Of a DNA stretch of 10,607 nt, positions 5,474-10,607 are shown one piece after another (within the stretch, counting starts at the first letter, position 1; each line of letters starts with the position of its first letter). Origin of the DNA: an uncultured Dialister sp. (GTDB taxonomy: Bacteria; Bacillota; Negativicutes; Veillonellales; Dialisteraceae); the NCBI GenBank assembly GCA_900759415.1, contig CAAEVC010000031.1, positions 1 to 10,607 of the forward strand, in the 5' to 3' direction. The notes beneath the pieces are model-generated. The model was not told the DNA's origin. It did not search any database and saw only the letters and a list, made by a program, of their open reading frames with translations. Position numbers and translations under genes: made by a program.

Positions 5474-5605
5474 GCTTCCACCATGGAAGCAGTGAACATG
5501 ATTGGGGCAAGTCTGCAAGACGAAGAACCAATCATAGTGAATCGCTTTCATATGGAATCAGCGGAGCAGATTCCAGCCGGGGGAAGTACCGTGTCGGGAC
5601 GACAC
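5474..5605 (+). other. Row of stem-loops, possible structured RNA
   Basis: In order: GCTTCCA-CCA-TGGAAGC (5474-5490); ATGATTGG (5498-5505) with CCAATCAT (5528-5535), enclosing GTCT-GCA-AGAC (5511-5521); GGAATC (5554-5559) with GATTCC (5569-5574); and GTGTCG-GGA-CGACAC (5591-5605). All stems are perfect. An 88-codon open frame covers 5471-5737 but has no ribosome binding site or recognisable protein, so a folded RNA or DNA substrate is the better reading. Confidence 0.45.
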
Positions 5606-5657
5606 GGGGATAGGGGAAAACCGCAGGATGTTAGACAGATGGTATCGCGGGATGACC
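5577..5657 (-). repeat. Left inverted arm around the DUF559 gene
   Basis: Reverse complement of 6150-6234. It contains CCGGGGGAAGTACC (5577-5590) and GGGGATAGGGGAAAACCGCA (5606-5625), both perfect inverse matches to the right arm, then a diverged module A to 5657. The part between the two perfect blocks differs between the arms. Confidence 0.78.
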
Positions 5658-5711
5658 GAAAGAAGCTTTATAAGAAAATCATAAATTTCTTACAACCTTT
5701 AGGTATCCAAT

Positions 5712-5740
5712 TTGTTTTGTCTGAAAATAAAGTCTAGAAT
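5712..5740 (+). promoter_or_regulatory. Candidate promoter of the DUF559 gene
   Basis: TTGTTT (5712-5717), 17 bases, TAGAAT (5735-5740), about 40 bases before the start codon. The -10 box is good and the -35 box is half matched. Confidence 0.42.
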
Positions 5741-5779
5741 AAAGATAACGAAACACCATTGTTTAATAAGGAGCATGCC

Positions 5780-6145
5780 ATGAAACATATGCCATTGGAC
5801 AGCAGAATAAAAGAACGGGCAGCTGCCATGAGAAAAGAAATGACTCCAGAAGAAAAGAAATTATGGTTTGGTTTCCTCTGTCAGTATGAATTCACATTTC
5901 GTCGTCAGAAACCAATGGATTCTTTCATACTGGATTTCTATTGCCATCAGGCAAAACTTGTCATAGAGGTAGACGGCTCTCAGCATTATTCTGAACAGGG
6001 GAAAGGTTATGATGAATGGCGGGAACACATACTTCATCAAAATGGAATAGAAATTCTTCGTGTAAGCAATTTGGATATTAATAAACATTTCAATAATGTA
6101 ATGGACCATATTGATTACGTTACAAGGAAGAGAATAAAAAAATAA
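5780..6145 (+). CDS. DUF559 endonuclease-like protein (Vsr/PD-(D/E)XK fold)
   Basis: A full-length, 121-residue DUF559 protein. The family pattern is complete: an N-terminal RAAAMRKEMTPEEKKLWFGFL helix region, FRRQKPMDSFILDFYC, KLVIEVDGSQHY, YDEWREHIL and ILRVSNLDI. The family is related to very-short-patch-repair (Vsr) endonucleases; Asp52 and Glu63 (with Asp65) are placed as in the nuclease active site. No substrate is established for these proteins. An upstream TTG in frame at 5759 is unlikely to be the start, because AAGGAG (5768-5773) lies six bases before ATG 5780. The gene is A+T-rich, stands alone, and is enclosed by inverted arms at 5577-5657 and 6150-6234. A role in moving or copying the element is a reasonable but untested inference. 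Confidence 0.88.
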   Translation: MKHMPLDSRIKERAAAMRKEMTPEEKKLWFGFLCQYEFTFRRQKPMDSFILDFYCHQAKLVIEVDGSQHYSEQGKGYDEWREHILHQNGIEILRVSNLDINKHFNNVMDHIDYVTRKRIKK

Positions 6146-6149
6146 AAAC

Positions 6150-6240
6150 GGTCAACGGCGCGATACCTTTAGTGCCAACATAGTGCGGTTTTCCCCTATC
6201 CCCCCTCCACTCTGTGTCGGGGTACTTCCCCCGGAGGTGG
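6150..6240 (+). repeat. Right inverted arm around the DUF559 gene
   Basis: Begins with module A four bases after the DUF559 stop codon (GGTCAACGGCGCGATACC), continues through GTGCGGTTTTCCCCTATCCC, and ends with GGTACTTCCCCCGG (6221-6234). It is the inverse of 5577-5657, and its first 40 bases are a direct copy of 5297-5339. Confidence 0.8.
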
Positions 6241-6307
6241 AAGCCCTCTCTATATGTGCTTTTTCCGTTTGTGCAAACATACAGTTTTCTACGATTCAAG
6301 AGAAGTC

Positions 6308-6400
6308 CACATTAAGGAGTCGGCTTCGCCGAAATTATATAATTTAAAAATCATAATGATTTTTTCCACCTCTCAACTCTCTTCACTCAACTCTCAACTC
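6308..6400 (+). repeat. Right end of element 2 with heptamer array, copy 5
   Basis: CCACATTAAGGAG is followed by the hairpin TCGGC-TTC-GCCGA (6320-6332), an A+T-rich spacer, CCACCTC, and the array TCAACTC, TCTTCAC, TCAACTC, TCAACTC (6373-6400). It ends one base before the stem of the Sel1-gene terminator. I see no gene in 6146-6400. Confidence 0.78.
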
Positions 6401-6401
6401 T

Positions 6402-6447
6402 AAATTTAAAAAAGCAGGCTGTTTTCACAGCCTGCTTTTTTAAATTT
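6402..6447 (-). terminator. Strong intrinsic terminator of the korAB-Sel1 operon
   Basis: A perfect 21-bp stem (6402-6422 with 6427-6447) with loop TTTC. The core AGCAGGCTGT stem is flanked by runs of A and T, so it can work on both strands. The Sel1-repeat gene's stop codon and last codons lie inside the right arm. Confidence 0.93.
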
Positions 6448-7498
6448 CATAGTTATAGTCTTCTTTAAGGATATGGATGGCTCCAGAGTCACCTTTCATG
6501 GCGGCTTTGATGAGCCAGTTCATCGCCTCTTTTTCGTCTTTTTTGACGCCTTCGCCGTTGGCCAGGGCATAGCCATAGTGGGACATGCCGAAGGGGTCGC
6601 CGGCTTCAGCGGCTTTTTTGTAGAATTCTGCCGCTTTTTTGATGCTGGCACGGATGCCGAGTCCCGCTTCATAGCAGAGACCTAAGGCGGACCAGGCAGC
6701 AGGATTATCGTGTCTGGCCGCTTTTTTGTAGCACTGGTAAGCTTGTTTGAGATGGTCTTCTACAGTTTCTGCGTGAGAGAAGGCCATGCCGAGACGGAGG
6801 TAGACGTCTTCGTCTCCCATTTTGTCTGCTTCGGCTGCCATGGAGAGTGCTTTCTTGATGTCTCTGTTTCCAGCGGCACCGGTGACGTATTCGCCACAGG
6901 CTACGGAGAGGAAACCGCGGAGGGTCATTTCTCCGTCGATGTCGCCTGCTTCTTTTCCCTTGCGTATCCACATTTCTGCAGCTTCCAGGTCTTTATGGGT
7001 GCTGCCGCCCTGGGCGTAGAACATGCCTGTCATGAGCATGGCACCGCTGTCTCCCCGCTCTGCGGCGAGGAGGTAGTAGTGGAATGCTTTTTCCGGGTCG
7101 ACTCTGCCCATGAATCCTTCATCATACATTTTTCCCAGGAGAGAGGCCGCTTCTGCATTACCCTGTTCTGATGCGATTTCCAGGGAACGTCTTGCTTTAC
7201 GGGGATTCATTTTTCTGCCGGAAATCCCCCGGAGATAGAGTTTTCCAAGGGCGAGTGCTGCTTCTGATACGCCATAGTCGGTGGCGACACGGTAGCAGGT
7301 TTCTGCCTTTTCATCGTTTCTTTCTCCATCTTCTCCCTTTTCCCAGGTTCGGCCGATGTAGAAGATTTCATGAGCTGCTTCTCTGGCGCCCAAGTTGGCC
7401 GCTTTTCTGAAGTATGTGACTGCTTCGTCCCTGTCACCTATATGAAGGCAGTCCTGCCCCATGGAGTAATAGTATTCCATCATCCGATCTGATGCCAT
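6440..7498 (-). CDS. Sel1-like repeat (TPR-type) protein
   Basis: A 352-residue protein built almost entirely of Sel1-like repeats of about 36 residues. The repeating pattern is A...LG..Y..G.....D..KA..YY..AAE.GD, for example AEAASLLGKMYDEGFMGRVD with AFHYYLLAAERGDSGAM, and PAAWSALGLCYEAGLGIRAS with AAEFYKKAAEAGDPFGM. About nine repeats are present, each a pair of antiparallel helices, giving a curved scaffold for protein-protein contacts. There is no signal peptide, so it is probably cytoplasmic. The specific partner is unknown. AAGGAG nine bases before ATG supports the start. It follows korB by 46 bases on the same strand with no terminator between, so it is probably the last gene of that operon. 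A functional link to the oxidoreductase is only suggested by position. Confidence 0.88.
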   Translation of the reverse strand: MASDRMMEYYYSMGQDCLHIGDRDEAVTYFRKAANLGAREAAHEIFYIGRTWEKGEDGERNDEKAETCYRVATDYGVSEAALALGKLYLRGISGRKMNPRKARRSLEIASEQGNAEAASLLGKMYDEGFMGRVDPEKAFHYYLLAAERGDSGAMLMTGMFYAQGGSTHKDLEAAEMWIRKGKEAGDIDGEMTLRGFLSVACGEYVTGAAGNRDIKKALSMAAEADKMGDEDVYLRLGMAFSHAETVEDHLKQAYQCYKKAARHDNPAAWSALGLCYEAGLGIRASIKKAAEFYKKAAEAGDPFGMSHYGYALANGEGVKKDEKEAMNWLIKAAMKGDSGAIHILKEDYNYEI

Positions 7499-7544
7499 AG
7501 TGGTCTGCTCCTTAATGTAATGCTGATAGACGGGCGTTTCATGA

Positions 7545-8411
7545 TTACCGGAATTCTTTTAAGAGGTCGTCGAAGAGGTCGTCAGATGGTTTTTCTACGT
7601 GGTCGGTGAGGCATACGTCTTTGGATGGTACGATGTCGCCGAAAGGAATGCTGTCTTTTTCTTCATAGATGATGCCGGTGACGAGCCCGTCGGTTTCTGC
7701 CAGCAGGTGGAAAGCTTCCGCTTTACTGGTGGTATCATAATTTTCCCGGATATCGGAAATTTTCTTCAAGTGTTCGTTGTACCACTGGAAAGTGTTGAGG
7801 TGGTTGAAGGTGACGCAGGGGGTAAAGATATTCACGTAGGAGAATCCTTTGTGGTCCACTGCTTTTTCAATGATTTCTGTCATGCCTCTCATGTCAATGG
7901 CATAGGTCTGAGCGACGAAGGTAGCGCCGGCAGCGATAGCCATGGACGGTGCGTCCAGTGGTGTGACCGGGTTTCCATCAGGAGTAGTCTTGGTGACGAA
8001 TCCTTTGGAGGAAGCCGGGGATGTCTGGCCTTTGGTGAGACCGTATACCTGATTATCGAATACCAGGTATGTGATGTCCATATTTCTCTTCATGGCATGC
8101 ATGCCGTGGCCGAGGCCAATGGCGTAGGAGTCACCGTCGCCAGAGCATACGATGAGATGGGTGTCTTTATTGGCACATTTGATGCCCTGTGCGAAGGGGA
8201 GTGCTCTACCATGGGTGGTGTGAGCACCGTAGCAGTACTGGTAACCGCCGATACGGGAAGAACAGCCGATGCCGGAAATGAGGGTAATGCTTTCATTCGG
8301 CCAGCCTTTCTTGGCACATACGGCAGAAATAGCATTCTGGATGCCGAAATCGCCGCAGCCAGGGCACCAGTTTGGAACGATGGTATTTTTATAATCTCTC
8401 GGTGTAGCCAT
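7545..8411 (-). CDS. korB: 2-oxoacid:ferredoxin oxidoreductase, beta subunit
   Basis: A 288-residue beta subunit that binds thiamine pyrophosphate and one [4Fe-4S] cluster. It works with the alpha subunit in the CoA-dependent oxidative decarboxylation of a 2-oxoacid to an acyl-CoA, passing electrons to ferredoxin. Seen in the sequence: WCPGCGDFG with Cys16 and Cys19, Cys50 in SGIGCSSR, and Cys199 in FTPCV, matching the four-cysteine spacing of this subunit; the thiamine pyrophosphate/Mg motif GDGDSYAIG (91-99) ending at Asn120 of VFDNQVYG; and HGRALPFAQGIK. The start is one base after the alpha-subunit stop codon, with AAGGAGG inside the end of korA. Sequence alone does not settle whether 2-oxoglutarate, pyruvate or a branched 2-oxoacid is the substrate; Kor is the usual name for this subunit type. 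Confidence 0.93.
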   Translation of the reverse strand: MATPRDYKNTIVPNWCPGCGDFGIQNAISAVCAKKGWPNESITLISGIGCSSRIGGYQYCYGAHTTHGRALPFAQGIKCANKDTHLIVCSGDGDSYAIGLGHGMHAMKRNMDITYLVFDNQVYGLTKGQTSPASSKGFVTKTTPDGNPVTPLDAPSMAIAAGATFVAQTYAIDMRGMTEIIEKAVDHKGFSYVNIFTPCVTFNHLNTFQWYNEHLKKISDIRENYDTTSKAEAFHLLAETDGLVTGIIYEEKDSIPFGDIVPSKDVCLTDHVEKPSDDLFDDLLKEFR

Positions 8412-8412
8412 C

Positions 8413-10161
8413 TCAGTAAACCTCCTTTGCTTTGTTCACAATAGTTGAAGTCGTGAACGGAGTGCCGTCATACTGCAGGAGAGACAGCAGTTTATCATGG
8501 CAGCTGAAATGGGCTGCAAAGATTTCTCTGAGCTGGGCTGTCATATTTTCTTCTACAATAAGGATCTTTTTGGCTCCATCGATGTATGGACGGAGTTCTT
8601 CTTCCGGGAATGGGGAAAGAAGACGGAGCTGGAGGTGGTTGACTTTCTTGCCTTCTGCTTCCAGTTCTTCTCTTGCTTCCTCCAGAGCACCGTTGGTGGA
8701 TGTGATACCGATCATGAGGAGATCAGTATCGGTGTCTTCATGAGCTACATAGAATGGCTGAATAGCTTTGGACACCGTAGCGAATTTGCGATGACGCTTA
8801 TTCATTTCCATCACACGGTCCGCCTGACCTTCAGCAGGCTTGCCGAACACGTTGTGTTCAAGGCCGGTGGAAAGGAACATGCCGTTCTTCACGCCCGGAA
8901 TGGTTCTTGGGGAAATGCCGTCTTCCACATCTTCGAAGCGATGGAAGTATTCTTTCGTCTTCATGTCCAGTTCAGGAAGTCCGTCACGAATAAGCTTGCC
9001 TCTCTTGATCGGAACGCGGCTCTTGTCAAAGGTCGGTACGGACTGTTTGCACATGCCAAACTGCAGGTCAGAGAGAAGAATAACCGGTGTCTGGAATTCT
9101 TCTGCCAGATTGAATGCTTCCTGAGTGATGTAGTAGCAGTCTTCAATAGAAGCAGCAGCCAGAACGATCTTTTCTGCGTCCCCGTGTCCAGATGCGATGG
9201 CATAGCGGATATCACTCTGTTCTACTTTGGTCGCCATACCAGTGGATGGGCCGGCACGCATAACGTCGATGATGACTACCGGTATTTCTGCAATCGATGC
9301 CATGGAAATAGATTCAGCCATAAGGGAAAGCCCTGGGCCGGAGGTGGCGGTGAATGCACGGATACCGGCATAACCTGCGCCCATAGCCATCATGACGGAA
9401 GAAAGTTCATCTTCAGTCTGTACCACTGTACCATTGATCTTATGCATCACTTTGATCATGTATTCCATGATTTCAGAAGCCGGGGTAATCGGGTAGGATG
9501 CCATGAAACGGGAGCCTGCGGAAATAGCACCAAGAGCAGCAGCTTCATTTCCCAGGAGATAGAGCTGATCCTTCTTCTCCGGAGCAGCCAGTTTGCCAAG
9601 TTCTACGCCATGCATGGCTGCAACAGCGGTATCATAGCCTTCCTTGAAAATTTCCTTATTCTTTGTAATGATGTCTTCGCCCTTCTTGGAGAAACGGTCT
9701 GCAATGAAACCATAGAAAGGTTCTTCCGGGAATCCAAGGACGCCGGCACTCATACCGAGAGCGGCGATATTCTTCATCTGTATGCTGCCGTATTTTTTAG
9801 CCAGTTCCGTAATTGGAAGCGCCAGCATCATGCGGCCGCTGTGAGATTCAAACTTCGGATGGAACGCATCATCAGCAATGATGACGCCCCCTTCTGCTAC
9901 TTCCTTGCCATGCAGATCAATGGTCTCCTGATCCAGAGCTACCAGACAATCTACATGTTCACCAATGGTTGCTACTTCCTTCGTTGCGATACGAAGAGCA
10001 ATCGTGGTATGGCCGCCCTTGATACGGGAAGCGAAAAGACGCTGACTGAAAAGGGAATACCCTTCCTGCGCCAGAACGCGGCCCAAGATTTCGCCGCAGG
10101 ACTCAACGCCCTGTCCCTGCTGACCGCCCATCTTCCAGATAAAATCACGTTTTGTTTCCAC
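8413..10161 (-). CDS. korA: 2-oxoacid:ferredoxin oxidoreductase, fused gamma-alpha subunit
   Basis: A 582-residue subunit made of a gamma domain (about 1-195) fused to an alpha domain (about 200-582). The gamma domain starts with WKMGGQQGQGVES and has SRIKGGHT near residue 45; the alpha domain has LLGNEAAALGA, the YPITPASE motif near residues 223-230 that contacts substrate and cofactor, and TSGPGLSLM. With KorB it forms the catalytic 2-oxoacid oxidoreductase. The frame is open to a GTG at 10239, giving 608 residues, but that lies only about three bases from the predicted transcription start. The GTG at 10161 has AAGGAGG eight bases before it and gives VETKRDF just before the conserved gamma domain, so it is preferred. 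korB follows after one base, so the subunits are probably coupled. Confidence 0.92.
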   Translation of the reverse strand: METKRDFIWKMGGQQGQGVESCGEILGRVLAQEGYSLFSQRLFASRIKGGHTTIALRIATKEVATIGEHVDCLVALDQETIDLHGKEVAEGGVIIADDAFHPKFESHSGRMMLALPITELAKKYGSIQMKNIAALGMSAGVLGFPEEPFYGFIADRFSKKGEDIITKNKEIFKEGYDTAVAAMHGVELGKLAAPEKKDQLYLLGNEAAALGAISAGSRFMASYPITPASEIMEYMIKVMHKINGTVVQTEDELSSVMMAMGAGYAGIRAFTATSGPGLSLMAESISMASIAEIPVVIIDVMRAGPSTGMATKVEQSDIRYAIASGHGDAEKIVLAAASIEDCYYITQEAFNLAEEFQTPVILLSDLQFGMCKQSVPTFDKSRVPIKRGKLIRDGLPELDMKTKEYFHRFEDVEDGISPRTIPGVKNGMFLSTGLEHNVFGKPAEGQADRVMEMNKRHRKFATVSKAIQPFYVAHEDTDTDLLMIGITSTNGALEEAREELEAEGKKVNHLQLRLLSPFPEEELRPYIDGAKKILIVEENMTAQLREIFAAHFSCHDKLLSLLQYDGTPFTTSTIVNKAKEVY

Positions 10162-10248
10162 TACATCTGCCTCCTTGCTGATTTGCTGATGATAACGGGA
10201 AAATAATGGAATCGGTGAAACATTAAAATTCTTATTCACACTTAATTT

Positions 10249-10277
10249 ATTATACCATATATATAGGATACACTTAA
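10249..10277 (-). promoter_or_regulatory. Promoter of the korAB-Sel1 operon
   Basis: On the minus strand a perfect TATAAT (10249-10254) preceded by TGG, so an extended -10 (TGNTATAAT), with a weak TTAAGT (10272-10277) at 17 bases. Start near 10242, giving a leader of about 80 bases to the preferred korA start. Confidence 0.65.
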
Positions 10278-10303
10278 AGATAAATTAAGATGAGGAGAGA
10301 ACA

Positions 10304-10536
10304 GGGCTCCGAGTCCCGCGCAGAGAGCCCCGAGAAGGATATCGGCTCCGCCGAAATCTTTATATATCCGTCGGCGAAGCCGACTCCTTAATGTGGGCTC
10401 CCCCAGAAAGCGAAGCTTTCGCCCGGGGTGGCACAGGATGTTAGAAAAATGCTATAGCGCCGTTGACCGCAAAGGCTATATATTCATTGGCGTAGCCGAT
10501 ACCTACTCGCAACTCTCGCAACTCAAATCTCAACTC
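10304..10536. mobile_element. Repeat element 3, gene-less
   Basis: A 233-bp element. Its left end is an inverse heptamer array (10304-10331: GGGCTCC, GAGTCCC, GCGCAGA, GAGCCCC) and its right end a looser plus-strand array (about 10508-10536, ending TCTCAACTC). Between them are TCGGC-TCC-GCCGA (10342-10354), GTCGGC-GAA-GCCGAC (10370-10384), a GC-rich hairpin (10398-10426), and a diverged inverse module A (10431-10467). This order is that of 5297-5460 in element 2, reversed. No gene fits inside, so it looks like a deletion derivative or a miniature form. Confidence 0.62.
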
Positions 10537-10607
10537 TATCTTTTTCTCAATAAATCTCGTTCGAAGACAAACAGGTAGTGGAGAGTATGACTCAGGTGGT
10601 GAGGAAA
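10537..10607. other. Unassigned window edge
   Basis: The last 71 bases hold no recognisable gene, terminator or repeat. A short frame covering 10393-10578 is only a translation of element 3 and lacks a ribosome binding site. Confidence 0.4.

Larger units (their letters stand above)
5173..6400. mobile_element. Repeat element 2, composite, carries a DUF559 gene
   Basis: About 1.2 kb with a minus-strand heptamer array at 5223-5250 and a plus-strand array at 6373-6400 as ends. Inside are three copies of a module starting near GGTCAACGGCGCGATACC (5297 plus, 5657 minus, 6150 plus), a GC-rich hairpin block (5371-5460), a row of stem-loops (5474-5605) and one gene. The inverted pair 5577-5657 and 6150-6234 brackets the gene, so this may be a smaller element nested in, or fused to, another. 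No transposase is seen. Confidence 0.6.

Noticed and set aside
5154..5495. A 113-codon open frame through the left end of element 2
   Set aside because: It overlaps the lysozyme end and consists of repeat sequence translated; no ribosome binding site.
8497..10206. A 569-codon open frame on the plus strand opposite korA
   Set aside because: It is the mirror of a clearly conserved gene, its translation resembles no protein family and it has no ribosome binding site.

Overview
The window looks like chromosomal DNA of a diderm Firmicute (Negativicutes, possibly Dialister or a relative). The clearest marker is a gene at the left for an outer-membrane protein with a signal peptide, one N-terminal SLH domain, a short coiled coil and a C-terminal beta-barrel, the OmpM-type architecture that ties the outer membrane to peptidoglycan in this class. 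The genus is inference; no rRNA is present.

Layout. (1) 132-1609: the OmpM-like porin on the minus strand with promoter, roughly 160-nt leader and terminator. (2) About 1789-2720: an intergenic repeat element with a four-helix-bundle (23S rRNA intervening-sequence family) gene. (3) 2721-3988: a minus-strand cluster of a small sigma-70-like factor, a DUF2922 protein and a DUF1659 protein, ending at a strong terminator. (4) 4060-5178: divergently, a holin-like membrane protein and a GH25 lysozyme with overlapping stop and start codons. (5) 5173-6400: a second repeat element, made of several repeated modules, with a DUF559 endonuclease-like gene. (6) 6402-10277: a minus-strand operon for the alpha/gamma and beta subunits of a 2-oxoacid:ferredoxin oxidoreductase (korA-korB), then a Sel1-repeat protein and a strong terminator. 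(7) 10304-10536: a third, gene-less repeat element.

The most notable result is the repeat family. Each of the three complete elements starts with a roughly 28-bp array of four heptamers on the minus strand and ends with the same kind of array on the plus strand, so the arrays form terminal inverted repeats. A further right-end array lies at 93-120. The heptamers come in two interchangeable spellings (TCAACTC and GGGGCTC) around a fixed TCTGCRC unit. Most outer ends lie against a stem-loop, often a terminator. Interiors share further modules, including a TCGGC-NNN-GCCGA hairpin. Two elements carry different small genes, one carries none, and no transposase is visible, which suggests a family of mobile or mobilisable intergenic elements.

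The second point of interest is the sigma / DUF2922 / DUF1659 // holin / GH25 locus, a phage-like lysis pair beside its own candidate sigma factor with no other phage genes. A similar spaced motif precedes both the holin gene and the DUF2922 gene, whereas the sigma gene has an ordinary housekeeping-type promoter. This would fit a sigma-controlled lysis, secretion or envelope-remodelling programme, by analogy with the TcdR/TcdE and UviA/UviB pairs of clostridia.
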